A stretch of 64,000 nt of DNA from Fibrobacterota bacterium. Its GTDB lineage: Bacteria > Fibrobacterota > Fibrobacteria > UBA11236. Below are positions 17,956 to 26,433 of the stretch, one piece after another. The first letter of the stretch is position 1. Every line of letters begins with the position of its first letter. A program made the translations under genes and the position numbers. Where the stretch lies: NCBI GenBank assembly GCA_947482115.1, contig CANKII010000001.1, positions 372,001 through 436,000 of the forward strand. The letters are read 5' to 3'. The notes beneath the pieces were generated by a model. That model searched no databases, was not told the DNA's origin, and saw only the letters and a program-made list of their open reading frames with translations.

Positions 17956-18849
17956 TTACTTTTTCGTGCCTGACACCGGGGAATTATTTGTCCCGAATTG
18001 ATAAAACCCTTGCAAACACAAGCGCAACGAACTCAACGTCCAGTTCGCAGAAGTGGCGGGGGCATCCGCGATCACCTTTGTCCAAGGTGACGTGCTTTCG
18101 AATGACAAAGTGGTATAAGCCAATCCACCCGTCCATGTCCATCGCTTGCTGAAATCCTGTTGAAACCCGACTTGAATTTCCGAACCGACTCCGGCGGGAT
18201 TCATTTTCGCCCGCACACTTCCATGACTCGAATAAAGTCCCGTGGGACCGAAACTCCAAAAGCGCGTGTAGGCCGCATAGAGTCCCGCCTGTCCGTTCAC
18301 GGAAAGCAGGGATACGGGAATGAGATAGCGCGCACCCACACCGGCGAGATTTCCCTGCATCACGTACCAGTATTCCTTCGTGCTTTGACTCGCATGATCC
18401 CGGGAGAGACCTGAAGAGCGATTCCAGAAACTCTCCGTGCGCAGCCAGAGATCGAGATAGGGGAGTACAGGAAACGCAACGAGCAATCCCACGGGAAAAT
18501 AAATCGCCACCGGATCCAGCGGTTGCAAAACGCTTGCCGAAGTGTCGGCGTTCATGTGGTTCACAAAAAGTTCGCGCGCCGAAAGATTTGCGAAGGCAAA
18601 AGAGCCGGTAAGCCCAATCAAGGGATGGCGATGGCGCAGTTTTGTTTCCAGGCTGTCGGCATTCCCCACAGTAGGCGCAGGGCTCGCACCCATCGCGGAT
18701 CTCCCGGCTTCAAGAGCACGGATGGTGGCCGTCTTCAAGGAGTCCTGTTTGAAAGCGGGAAGGGAATCGGCGGCCGAAGGCGCGGGAACATTCTGCGCAT
18801 GCACGGAGCATAGCGCAAGGACTAGAACGAGGTACGCAGAGAGTTTCAT
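17956..18849 (-). CDS. Putative outer-membrane protein
   Basis: 297 aa from ATG 18849, which overlaps the nadD stop by 4 bp (ATGA). It has a signal peptide (MKLSAYLVLVLALCSVHA-QN) and a low-complexity Ala/Ser/Pro region to about residue 60. Alternating aromatic/polar strands follow (FWNRSSGLSRDH, KEYWYVMQGNLAGVGARYL, RWTWTGGLAYTTLSFES), ending LCLQGFYQFGTNN. This is the look of an outer-membrane beta-barrel, but I recognise no named family. Last gene of the cpoB-like/bamD-like/nadD operon. Confidence 0.7.
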   Translation of the reverse strand: MKLSAYLVLVLALCSVHAQNVPAPSAADSLPAFKQDSLKTATIRALEAGRSAMGASPAPTVGNADSLETKLRHRHPLIGLTGSFAFANLSARELFVNHMNADTSASVLQPLDPVAIYFPVGLLVAFPVLPYLDLWLRTESFWNRSSGLSRDHASQSTKEYWYVMQGNLAGVGARYLIPVSLLSVNGQAGLYAAYTRFWSFGPTGLYSSHGSVRAKMNPAGVGSEIQVGFQQDFSKRWTWTGGLAYTTLSFESTSPWTKVIADAPATSANWTLSSLRLCLQGFYQFGTNNSPVSGTKK

Positions 18850-19439
18850 GAGGGATGGGACTCCGGAGAAATCCCGTACAATCCATGCTTGCGAATATAA
18901 TTCGCTACCGACACGGGAAGCTCTGCAAGCGTTTCCCTGGAATTCAATTGCAATCGTTTCCGGAATTGCGAAGACTCCATGGGAATCTCCGGGCAATTCA
19001 GCAGGGTCACGTTGGATGGCAAACCTGCAAGAGAAATTCCATCCCGCGGGTAAACAGCCAGCGAGGCTTCCGCCAGAACCGCCTCCGGTTGATGCCACTG
19101 TGGAAAAATATTCCAGTTGTCCGCACCGATGATGAGATGCCACGAAGAATCAAGTCCATGGATCTTTTTCAAAGCGAACAACGTTTGCAATGTGTAGGAG
19201 GGGCGGGGAAGGGAAGCTTCCACATCGGAAACTTCGGCTTTGGAATCGGCGGATGTTAATGCCTTCACCATGCCAAGGCGATGTTCAAACGGAGTCGCGG
19301 GAATATTTTTATGGGGAGGCTCAAACGCCGGAACCCAAATCACCTTGTCCAACTTCAATTGCTCACGGGCTGCAGCGGCCACCTGCAAGTGGGCCTCATG
19401 GGGAGGATCGAAAGAACCGCCAAAGACGCCTATTCGCAT
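18846..19439 (-). CDS. nadD: Nicotinate-nucleotide adenylyltransferase
   Basis: Transfers AMP from ATP to nicotinate mononucleotide to make deamido-NAD. 197 aa, normal for the family. The nucleotidyltransferase signature GGSFDPPHEAH (residues 7-17) carries the HxxH pair, followed by WVPAFEPPHK and the LIIGADNW motif. The C-terminal segment (PMESSQFRKRL) occupies the place of the usual ISSTxIR motif. It starts 13 bases after the bamD-like gene and overlaps the next gene by 4 bp, so it is embedded in an envelope operon. Confidence 0.94.
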   Translation of the reverse strand: MRIGVFGGSFDPPHEAHLQVAAAAREQLKLDKVIWVPAFEPPHKNIPATPFEHRLGMVKALTSADSKAEVSDVEASLPRPSYTLQTLFALKKIHGLDSSWHLIIGADNWNIFPQWHQPEAVLAEASLAVYPRDGISLAGLPSNVTLLNCPEIPMESSQFRKRLQLNSRETLAELPVSVANYIRKHGLYGISPESHPS

Positions 19440-19452
19440 AAAGGCAGGAGCC

Positions 19453-20316
19453 TCACATCGCTTTGGCGGTGGAGTCGGCCTGCTTTGCTTCCTTATCTTC
19501 TTTCTTCTCCTGCGCCCTTTTTTTCTCGTACTTAGCCTGGGCCACCTGAAGCTTGTGTTGCGCTGCCTTCACATTTTCACGGAAAGGATCATCCTTGGCA
19601 ATGCCGTCGAATTGGGCAAGCTGGGTCTCAGCTTCCACAAACTGCTCCAGCTTGATATAGCACTCGGCCAGTTTCAAAGTGATTTCACGACGCGGAACCC
19701 GATCTCCGTATTCCTTCAAGATGTGCTTGTAATAAATCGCCGCCGCAAGAGGTTCATCCATGCGACTGTAAAGCCGGGCGATGCGCGAATCGCGATCCGC
19801 CAGCAGACCGCGCAGGATTTCCAGTTCCGCTTTCGCGCTATCGACGCGGGGGGATTCGGAAAACTCGGCGACATAGGATTCAAATTCGCGAATGGCTTCG
19901 AGGGTCTTGCTTTGATCCCGTGTGGATGGCTGTGTTTGCCGGGACATGCTGATGGCCATTCTGTAATGAGCCGGCTCGGAGAATCGTCTCGAACTGGGAT
20001 ACTCCTTGAGGAAGGATTCGTACTCCTGCTCGGCTTCCATCCATTCTTTGAGATAAAAATGCGACTCGGCCAGTTCGAAATAGGCTTCCTCGGAGAATTC
20101 CGTTCCGGCGCATTCGGTGACGAAGAGATCGTAACCTTCCTTGGCGGCGGCGTATTTTCCTTTTTCAAACTTGGTGTGGTATTTGTCGTAGCTGATCTTG
20201 CAGTCGGCGGCCAGATTCTTGGGCTTGCTCGAACAGGCGGAGAAAAAGATCATGGAGAGCAGGCTTGCAGCCACAAAACCGATAAGGGAAAAAGAGAAGG
20301 ATTTCATGAATTTCAC
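19453..20316 (-). CDS. BamD-like TPR lipoprotein
   Basis: 287 aa from GTG 20316, which overlaps the upstream stop as GTGA; ATG 20307, three codons later, is equally possible and gives a cleaner signal peptide. The lipobox is FFSAC, then a tetratricopeptide solenoid: YFELAESHFYLKEWMEAE, EYPSSRRFSEPAHYRMAIS, LKLAECYIKLEQFVEAE. The C-terminus is a charged Lys/Glu/Ala tail (KKRAQEKKEDKEAKQ). Length, lipobox and repeat layout match BamD/ComL, the periplasmic lipoprotein that helps the BAM complex insert outer-membrane proteins. Other TPR lipoproteins cannot be excluded. Confidence 0.85.
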   Translation of the reverse strand: MKFMKSFSFSLIGFVAASLLSMIFFSACSSKPKNLAADCKISYDKYHTKFEKGKYAAAKEGYDLFVTECAGTEFSEEAYFELAESHFYLKEWMEAEQEYESFLKEYPSSRRFSEPAHYRMAISMSRQTQPSTRDQSKTLEAIREFESYVAEFSESPRVDSAKAELEILRGLLADRDSRIARLYSRMDEPLAAAIYYKHILKEYGDRVPRREITLKLAECYIKLEQFVEAETQLAQFDGIAKDDPFRENVKAAQHKLQVAQAKYEKKRAQEKKEDKEAKQADSTAKAM

Positions 20317-21122
20317 GGGTTTGAGGATTCCAATTTGGCCAGTTCAGCCTTGGCTTTTTCAAGGTATTCGCTGTCAGGGTACAAAGATACAACCTTGCGA
20401 AACTCCGCCACCGCCTGCTTGCGGTTGTTCATGCGCAAATAGGAATAGCCCAACTTGAGCTGCGCATCATCGGCTTTTTCGGTTTCCTTGAATTCCAACA
20501 CCTTGCGGAAGGAAGCGATGGCCTGCTCGTAATTTTTAAGTGCGAACTGGCATTCTCCGATCCAGTACAATCCGTTGTCGGAATATCCGCCCTTGGGATA
20601 TTGGGATTCCAGTTCCCGATACACGGCAATGGCGTCCGCGTACTTGTGTGCAAAATACAGGTTGGAGGCCTTCTTGTACAACGCCGCTTCGGCGGGGGAG
20701 ATTTTTGCACGGACAACCGTTGCAGCAGGAAGCGTTCCGGCGGTACGCGCAGGATCGGGAAGCGGTTCAACGGGTGTGACGGTGGAAGAACCTGCCTGTG
20801 AAATACGGACTTCAGCGCTGCTCAAGCGGCGGCGCAGGGAATCCAGTTGCACATCGTAATCGTGAAGTTTGTCCAGAGGCGCGGCTTCCAGTTGTTCCGA
20901 AAGCATTTGAATGCGTCCGTCCATTTCCCGGATGCGCGCGGAAAGCGTCTGCAACTCGAGTTTGTTTTCCTGAGCCAGCTTGAGAGCCTCTTCGACATCC
21001 TCCTGGGAGGGGGGAATTCCAGGTGTGGAACGGGTTGTCGACACGGGAGCCGAAGGGGGCGGCGCGGAAGCGCAACCGATCATCCCGATTACGGCAAAGA
21101 GAAGGAGTATCGCGATTGGCAT
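20313..21122 (-). CDS. CpoB/YbgF-like coiled-coil TPR lipoprotein
   Basis: 269 aa. An in-frame stop five codons upstream fixes ATG 21122 as the start. The signal peptide ends in lipobox VIGMIGC. Residues about 40-110 form a coiled coil (ALKLAQENKLELQTL, LDSLRRRLSSAEVRI), then a Pro/Thr linker and a C-terminal TPR domain (LYKKASNLYFAHKYADA, LYWIGECQFALKNYEQAI, KLGYSYLRMNNRKQAV). This is the layout of CpoB/YbgF, which works with Tol-Pal and coordinates outer-membrane constriction with peptidoglycan synthesis; no tol gene is in the window. It heads a leftward operon and is divergent from lptF with overlapping 5' regions. Confidence 0.85.
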   Translation of the reverse strand: MPIAILLLFAVIGMIGCASAPPPSAPVSTTRSTPGIPPSQEDVEEALKLAQENKLELQTLSARIREMDGRIQMLSEQLEAAPLDKLHDYDVQLDSLRRRLSSAEVRISQAGSSTVTPVEPLPDPARTAGTLPAATVVRAKISPAEAALYKKASNLYFAHKYADAIAVYRELESQYPKGGYSDNGLYWIGECQFALKNYEQAIASFRKVLEFKETEKADDAQLKLGYSYLRMNNRKQAVAEFRKVVSLYPDSEYLEKAKAELAKLESSNP

Positions 21123-21145
21123 GGAGCGTATTATTATTCAATCCA

Positions 21146-22561
21146 GTGGTCATTACAAGATACATCCTTCGCGAACACATCGCCCCGTTCTGTTACGCGC
21201 TTTTCGTCATCACCTTCCTTTTTTTGGTGGACTTTCTCATCCGCATCCTGTCCTCCATCCTCAGCAAGGGGCTGGAATGGAAGGTGGTGCTGGAAATCAT
21301 CGTTCTCAATCTGGCCTGGATGCTGGCCCTGTCCATTCCCATGGCGGTGCTGGTGGCCACCTTGATGGCCTTTGGACGGCTTTCCGCCGACAACGAATTT
21401 ACGGGTTTGCGTGCCCTCGGCATATCCCCGTTGCGGGTGCTCACACCCGTGTTGCTGGTAGCCGGGATTCTCTGCGCGGGTCTGGTGTGGTTCAACGACA
21501 GAGTGCTGCCGGAATTCAATTTCAGGGCGGCGGCCTTGCGCAATGACATCGGACGCAAAAAACCCACGGCGCTGATTTCCGCCCACCGCCTCATCCGGGA
21601 TTTCAACGGGTATCAGATCTGGATTGACGATGTCAATGATCGCACGGAAATGTTGCACGGTGTGCGGGTTTATCAACCCGATCCCGGCAAACCCTTGCGA
21701 TATACCTATGCCGATTCCGCGTCGATGGAATATGTGGACGGTGGAAAAAATCTGCTCATCCGGTTACAGCGCGGAGAAAATCATGCGGTCGAATCCCGCA
21801 ATCCCAAAAACTATGCCCGCATCCGTTTCGTCTCGCAAACCGTCGCGCTCGAAAATGTCGACGCCTCCCTGAAACATCAGGACCGCACCTACCGCACCGA
21901 TCGCGAAATGACCCTTCATGACATGCGCGAAATCGTGAAAGGGAGTCGGGACCGCCTGGCACAGGTGCAGCAGGAATATGTCGCCAAGGTTTTCGACGAC
22001 ATGCGTGTGTTGGATCTGAGATTCTCGGCGGATACCAACCCGCTGCCGCCCCGTTTGCTGGAAACCCCGTGGATGAAACAGACGAACATCACGCAAGCCA
22101 CTTATGCCGAGGTGCTGCGGCAGGAAAACGAAAAGCAATACCACATCGAACGCTATGAAACCCGCGCACGAAATGAAGAGACGGAGATCAGCCAGTATTC
22201 TGTGGAGATTTACAAGAAGTACGCCATCCCAGTGGCCTGTCTGGTTTTCGTGTTGATTGGAGCCCCGCTGGGTGTGATGGCACGACGCGGCGGAATTGGA
22301 ACAGGCGTACTCTACAGTCTCTTTTTCTTTCTGCTGTACTGGGTGGGAATGATTCGCGGAGAAGCCCTCGCGGATCGCCTTTTGATTCCAGCGTGGCTTG
22401 CCATGTGGGGCTCGGACATTGTTGTAGGCGCGGGTGGTGTGTGGTTGGTATGGCGGATGGTTCGCGAGAAATACGTTCCGAACCGCAGGCCGTGGCAATG
22501 GTTTGGATTCTTTCGCAAGCTCTTTCAAAAACGCAAGGCTGAAGCGAGTCCTGCGCCATGA
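21146..22561 (+). CDS. lptF: LPS export permease LptF
   Basis: Inner-membrane subunit of the LptB2FG transporter that extracts LPS for transport to the outer membrane. 471 aa from GTG 21146 (VVITRYILREHI), the point where LptF proteins normally begin. A TTG at 21116 has a better ribosome-binding site (AAGGAG, eight bases before) and would add ten residues. The N-terminal spans include LFVITFLFLVDFLIRIL and IVLNLAWMLALSIPMAVLVA. A large periplasmic beta-jellyroll region follows (about 130-370), then C-terminal spans (IPVACLVFVLIGAPLGVMAR, LYSLFFFLLYWVGM). It overlaps lptG by 4 bp. Confidence 0.93.
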   Translation: MVITRYILREHIAPFCYALFVITFLFLVDFLIRILSSILSKGLEWKVVLEIIVLNLAWMLALSIPMAVLVATLMAFGRLSADNEFTGLRALGISPLRVLTPVLLVAGILCAGLVWFNDRVLPEFNFRAAALRNDIGRKKPTALISAHRLIRDFNGYQIWIDDVNDRTEMLHGVRVYQPDPGKPLRYTYADSASMEYVDGGKNLLIRLQRGENHAVESRNPKNYARIRFVSQTVALENVDASLKHQDRTYRTDREMTLHDMREIVKGSRDRLAQVQQEYVAKVFDDMRVLDLRFSADTNPLPPRLLETPWMKQTNITQATYAEVLRQENEKQYHIERYETRARNEETEISQYSVEIYKKYAIPVACLVFVLIGAPLGVMARRGGIGTGVLYSLFFFLLYWVGMIRGEALADRLLIPAWLAMWGSDIVVGAGGVWLVWRMVREKYVPNRRPWQWFGFFRKLFQKRKAEASPAP

Positions 22562-23634
22562 AAATTTACACCCGGCATATTCTCAAGAGTTTTCTCGGCT
22601 TGTTCCTGCTGTGCTTTCTTTCCGCCGTATTGATTTTTACCATCATCGACTTCGTCGGCAACAGCCGCGTCTGGCTGACCCGTCCCGCTGCGGATCGCTA
22701 CCAGTATTATGTGAACTATCTGCCTTACATCGCCTATCTGGTTTGTCCCATCGCCATTTTGCTGGCCTCGGTTTTTTCCGTGGGCAAGCTGGCCAAACAA
22801 TTGGAACTGGTGGCCCTGCGTTCCGCCGGAGTTTCCATTCTGCGTATTCTCGCCCCGGTGATTCTCTTCGGAGCATTGCTGAGCGTGGGGATGTTCGTGT
22901 TTCAGGATCGCGTCCTTCCCGACGCCAATCACCGGCGTTTTCAAATCAACGAACCCGGAACGGATGATTTTAGCGGGGGAGACCCAAAGGATCGGACCAA
23001 CTATGCCTACATCGGGCAGGACGGGACCTTGCTTTACTTTCAATATTATAGCGGCGTGCGCAAGGAGGGGGACAATGTCACCGCCCTGCGCCTCAAAAAC
23101 GGACGTCCCGTTTTCCGTGTGGACGCGGTATCGCTGCGCTGGGTGAAGGATTCCGGCTGGACTTTTTCCAACGGCATGTGGCGCGAATTCAGCGGGGATT
23201 CCGTTCGCGCCACGGAATTCCGGGAATGGCGGTTCGCGGGTTTTCAGGATCGTCCGGAGGATTTGCTCGACGATCGTTCCTATCCCGATGAAATGTCCAT
23301 GAAGGAATTGCACAAGCGCATCACCGTGTTGTTGCGCAACGGCGAAGCGGCCCACGCCTTGCAAACCCACTGGCATTTCCGCATCGCCAGCGCGCTGGTG
23401 AATTTTTTCATGACGATCATGGGTGCGGCATTGGCGGTGAATGCCGTGCGGACGGGACTGGCCCGCAACTTCGGCGTCGCCCTGCTCATCACCTTCCTGT
23501 ACTATGTGGCGCTGAGACTCGGTTTGGTGATGGGGGAGAACGGAAGTCTGCCGCCGGTGACCGCCGCGTGGTTCGGCAATCTGGTTTTTGCGCCATTGGG
23601 AATTTTTCTTTGGTGGAAGGCCGCACGGGCATGA
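22558..23634 (+). CDS. lptG: LPS export permease LptG
   Basis: Partner of LptF in the LPS exporter. 358 aa with the typical start MKIYTRHILKSFLGLF, three N-terminal spans up to about residue 120 (including YIAYLVCPIAILLASVFSVG and ILRILAPVILFGALL), a periplasmic domain, and C-terminal spans (ALVNFFMTIMGAALAV, FGVALLITFLYYVAL, LGIFLWWKA). It starts at the ATGA overlap with lptF and ends in an ATGA overlap with tadA. The ATPase LptB is not in this window. Confidence 0.93.
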   Translation: MKIYTRHILKSFLGLFLLCFLSAVLIFTIIDFVGNSRVWLTRPAADRYQYYVNYLPYIAYLVCPIAILLASVFSVGKLAKQLELVALRSAGVSILRILAPVILFGALLSVGMFVFQDRVLPDANHRRFQINEPGTDDFSGGDPKDRTNYAYIGQDGTLLYFQYYSGVRKEGDNVTALRLKNGRPVFRVDAVSLRWVKDSGWTFSNGMWREFSGDSVRATEFREWRFAGFQDRPEDLLDDRSYPDEMSMKELHKRITVLLRNGEAAHALQTHWHFRIASALVNFFMTIMGAALAVNAVRTGLARNFGVALLITFLYYVALRLGLVMGENGSLPPVTAAWFGNLVFAPLGIFLWWKAARA

Positions 23635-24179
23635 TGATTTCGGAGAATGAAAACGCAGACAACATGCAACAAGCCTTGGATCAACGCTTTCTCAATCTCG
23701 CATTGGGGGAGGCGCAACGCGGCGCGGAAGAAGGCGAGGTTCCCATAGGCTGCGTGCTGGTCAAGGATGGCCGCATTCTCGGCCGGGGTTACAATCGCAT
23801 GGAAGCCCTGCGCGATCCCACTGCCCACGCCGAAGTCCTTGCCATCGGAGCAGCGTGTCAGGCGTTGGAGAATTGGCGATTGGATGGCTGCACGCTTTAT
23901 GTGACTCTGGAACCCTGTCCCATGTGCGCCGGCGCCATTCTCAACAGCCGCATTGGCCGGGTAGTTTTTGGCGCAAGGGACAAACGTCTGGGTGCTTTGG
24001 GTTCGACTTATAACATTCTTGAGAAAAACCCCATAAACAGGGAAGTTCAAGTCGATGGTCCGGTCATGGAAGAAGAGTGTTTGGGGATGTTGCAGGATTT
24101 TTTCCGCGAAATCCGGGCCCGTAAAAAAGCCGTTCCGGGTGAAATCATCGAAGATATTGCGGATGATGTCGCCATTTGA
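23631..24179 (+). CDS. tadA: tRNA-specific adenosine deaminase
   Basis: Converts adenosine 34 to inosine in tRNA-Arg(ACG). 182 aa if started at ATG 23631, which overlaps the lptG stop; ATG 23664 would give a more usual N-terminus (MQQALDQRF). The zinc-binding and catalytic motifs are intact: HAEVLAI (His66, Glu68) and PCPMCAGAI (Cys96, Cys99). The following stretch GRVVFGARDKRLGALGS is also family-typical. Third gene of the lptF-lptG-tadA run, after which the SRP RNA follows; tadA and SRP RNA often lie near each other in bacteria. Confidence 0.95.
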   Translation: MMISENENADNMQQALDQRFLNLALGEAQRGAEEGEVPIGCVLVKDGRILGRGYNRMEALRDPTAHAEVLAIGAACQALENWRLDGCTLYVTLEPCPMCAGAILNSRIGRVVFGARDKRLGALGSTYNILEKNPINREVQVDGPVMEEECLGMLQDFFREIRARKKAVPGEIIEDIADDVAI

Positions 24180-24220
24180 TGTTGAGGATGGACGGAACCT
24201 CGAGTAACTTTGCGTTCGCT

Positions 24221-24339
24221 CATCCCGGGAAAGGCAGGCCCCACGCAATGGGCGCGATCCGAACCCCGCCAGGACGAAAGTAGCAACGGTAGGCATTTAG
24301 CCTCATGTGCCGTGTCCAGGCTTGATTAGTACCGGGATG
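24221..24339 (+). ncRNA. ffs: Signal recognition particle RNA (4.5S type)
   Basis: The terminal stem is CATCCCGG (24221-24228) pairing with CCGGGATG (24332-24339). Inside, GGCGCG (24251-24256) can pair with TGTGCC (24306-24311). The apex is the domain IV signature GAACCCCGCCAGG (24261-24273) and AGCAACGGTAG (24282-24292), the Ffh-binding internal loop. The apical stem is only A-C/G-T closed by a GAAA tetraloop, whereas the usual form is three base pairs with GGAA. A short extra pairing (GAACC 24196-24200 region with GGTTC near 24340) may extend the transcript to about 24195-24345. Confidence 0.85.
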
Positions 24340-24362
24340 GGTTCTATTACACAGCAGGTTTT

Positions 24363-24488
24363 TCACCCCGCCATTTGCTTCCTCCCCTCTTGAGGGGAGG
24401 AAGTTTCACGTTAGTTTCCTTCGTGTTCGCTATGACCCATGTGAAAGCCCTTCCCCTCAAGAGGGGAAGGGTCAAACGGATGGGGTGA
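24363..24488. repeat. 126-bp REP/MITE-like element with imperfect terminal inverted repeats
   Basis: The ends are TCACCCC (24363) and GGGGTGA (to 24488). About 31 bases at each end are imperfect inverted copies. Inside are two perfect hairpins: CTTCCTCCCCTC-TT-GAGGGGAGGAAG (24378-24403) and CCCTTCCCCTC-AA-GAGGGGAAGGG (24448-24471). The right end covers the last codons and the stop of prmA. It has no coding capacity. The layout resembles paired REP (BIME) or MITE elements; the hairpins may also end transcription from both sides. The remaining 24180-24471 gap holds only the SRP RNA. Confidence 0.75.
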
Positions 24489-25317
24489 CAGCAAATCCCC
24501 ACCATTCGTCCAGCGTCACTTCCTCAAACGGTTTCAATCCTTTTTCCTGAAACCAGACATTCCAATGCGGTTGATCTTCAACCCGCTGCCCGGATAGAAT
24601 CAATCGACCACCGGGATTCAACCGTTCCAAAAAGGCGTCGAGATAAGGCCATGCCTCGGTGCGGATCATATTGCACACGATGATATCGAAGCACGTTTGT
24701 GGAAGCAGCGAGTCCAATGTGCCCACGAAAAAAACAACCTTGGTGCCCGCAGGAATGGGATTCAATTCCAGATTTTCATGCAAACACGGACCTGTGACAG
24801 GATCGATGTCAAAGCCCACCGAAAATTTTGCGCCCAGCATGGCGGGATAGATGGAAAGAATTCCCGTTCCCGTTCCCACATCCAGCAATGTCTTTTCCTT
24901 CAAATCGATTGTTTCGAGTAGCAAAGCCGCGATACGTGTCGATTCATGCGAACCGGTTCCGAAAGCCATTTTGGCTTCCAGTCGAATCACATGCGGAATG
25001 TGCGACGGAGCTTCAACCCAGGGGGGACATACGGCCAGGGAAGAGGTGACTTCGACCGGAATCTGTCGATCCCGCCAGCTTCGATCCCAGTCTTCCCACG
25101 GATCTTCGCCCCATTCCAACCCGGATTTGTCTGCCAAAAAAGCACGGGCATGGGACCAGAGCTCTTTATCCGTGAAGTAGCCCTGCACCGCAGGAGACGG
25201 CCCTTCCAACTCCTCGGCTCCCAAAGCCCCCAATTCCATTAACTGATATTGATCTGACTCGGCGGATTCCGGGCTGGAAGGGAGGCGAATCCAGTAGTAA
25301 AGGGAGGGGGTCATCAT
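24472..25317 (-). CDS. prmA: Ribosomal protein L11 methyltransferase
   Basis: SAM-dependent enzyme that trimethylates ribosomal protein L11. 281 aa. The PrmA hallmark AFGTGSHESTR is at residues 118-128 (usual form AFGTGxHxTT), the SAM loop LDVGTGTGILSI at 145-156, and the NMI that replaces the usual NI(L/V) catalytic motif appears in DIIVCNMI. The N-terminal domain (LYYWIRLPSS) is the L11-recognition part, though divergent. The last five residues (VTPSV) and the TGA stop lie inside the right end of the 126-bp repeat, so the natural C-terminus has probably been replaced. Confidence 0.9.
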   Translation of the reverse strand: MMTPSLYYWIRLPSSPESAESDQYQLMELGALGAEELEGPSPAVQGYFTDKELWSHARAFLADKSGLEWGEDPWEDWDRSWRDRQIPVEVTSSLAVCPPWVEAPSHIPHVIRLEAKMAFGTGSHESTRIAALLLETIDLKEKTLLDVGTGTGILSIYPAMLGAKFSVGFDIDPVTGPCLHENLELNPIPAGTKVVFFVGTLDSLLPQTCFDIIVCNMIRTEAWPYLDAFLERLNPGGRLILSGQRVEDQPHWNVWFQEKGLKPFEEVTLDEWWGFAVTPSV

Positions 25318-25373
25318 AAGGTGGCAAAATTTTTGAAAAATCTAACTTTGGCAACCACAATGAGGGACGTCTT

Positions 25374-26399
25374 TTGAAGGAAGTGTTGGCGAGACGCGAA
25401 ACCCGGAATCCGGATTACGCATCAGTACTGGGTGAAGCCCGCGATTTTGTTTCCGAAGGTTTGGAGCGCGTTCACGTGCACATGGAGGCCGTGGCGCAAA
25501 CTGCCCCCGGTCGCCTGTCCGGCTATTTGCAGGATATGCTGACGCGTCGTGGCAAACGCATCCGTTCCACTTTTCTTTTGCTGTTGGCGCAGTCCGGCCG
25601 CGGTTTTGACATGGATCGCGCCGCCCGAGTGTGTGCAGCGGTGGAACTGATTCATCTCGGCTCTTTGATTCACGACGACATCATTGACGGCAGCGATTTG
25701 CGGCGCAACGAAAAGACTGCGCATCAGCGCTGGGGTAATCGCATGGCCGTGCTTTTGGGGGATTACATCCTCTCCAAATCCATGGAACTCATCTGGAGTG
25801 ATTCCGATCGCCGGATCGCCCTGAGTTTGTCACGTGCGTCCAGTCGATTGATTAAAGCCGAAGTATTGGAAGTGGAACGATCGGGCCGGCTGGATTTGTC
25901 CGTGGACGAGTATCACGAGATTATCGCCGGAAAAACCGCCGCATTGTTTGAAGCCTGCGGGGAATGCGGAGCCTTGCTGGCCGGACTGGATGACAGCAGC
26001 GTTCGCAAGAGCGCGGTACTGGGCCGTGATTTCGGAATTGCCTTTCAAATTGTGGATGACTTGCTCGATTTCGGAATCGGCGGCGCTGTCCATCTGGACA
26101 AACGCACCTTCTCCGATGTCAAAAACGGTTTCCTGACTTTGCCGCTCATTCTTTTCTTCGCGGATTGCGGAGCCGATGAACGCGCAAAAATGTTGGACTT
26201 GTTGGAGAATCCCCAAATTGAAGCGAATCAAATTGCGATTCGCCGCATGCTGGAAGAACAATCCGCGTTTCAAAAAGCTCATGAAATGGCGTTTGAAAAA
26301 ATTCAGTCCGGCCAGACCTTTCTGGAATCGCTGCCGGAAACCACCGCCACTTTGCATTTGCGGCAGGTCTGCACCTTGATGGCCGAGCGCATCGTTTAG
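25374..26399 (+). CDS. Polyprenyl diphosphate synthase
   Basis: Chain-elongating isoprenoid synthase, probably making the octaprenyl or similar side chain of quinones. 341 aa from TTG 25374, six bases after GAGGGA. The isopentenyl diphosphate site GKRIR is at 60-64, the first Asp-rich motif DDIID at 101-105 followed by RR at 110-111, GKT at 186-188, and the second Asp-rich motif DDLLD at 228-232. One oddity is the segment [10 protein letters not shown], where the family normally has D-L-x-x-G-K-x-T-L-P: the Lys is Phe here. Product chain length cannot be read from the sequence. Confidence 0.92.
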   Translation: MKEVLARRETRNPDYASVLGEARDFVSEGLERVHVHMEAVAQTAPGRLSGYLQDMLTRRGKRIRSTFLLLLAQSGRGFDMDRAARVCAAVELIHLGSLIHDDIIDGSDLRRNEKTAHQRWGNRMAVLLGDYILSKSMELIWSDSDRRIALSLSRASSRLIKAEVLEVERSGRLDLSVDEYHEIIAGKTAALFEACGECGALLAGLDDSSVRKSAVLGRDFGIAFQIVDDLLDFGIGGAVHLDKRTFSDVKNGFLTLPLILFFADCGADERAKMLDLLENPQIEANQIAIRRMLEEQSAFQKAHEMAFEKIQSGQTFLESLPETTATLHLRQVCTLMAERIV

Positions 26400-26433
26400 C
26401 ATCCTCAGCATCCTTTATTTCGGGAGGCGTTCC

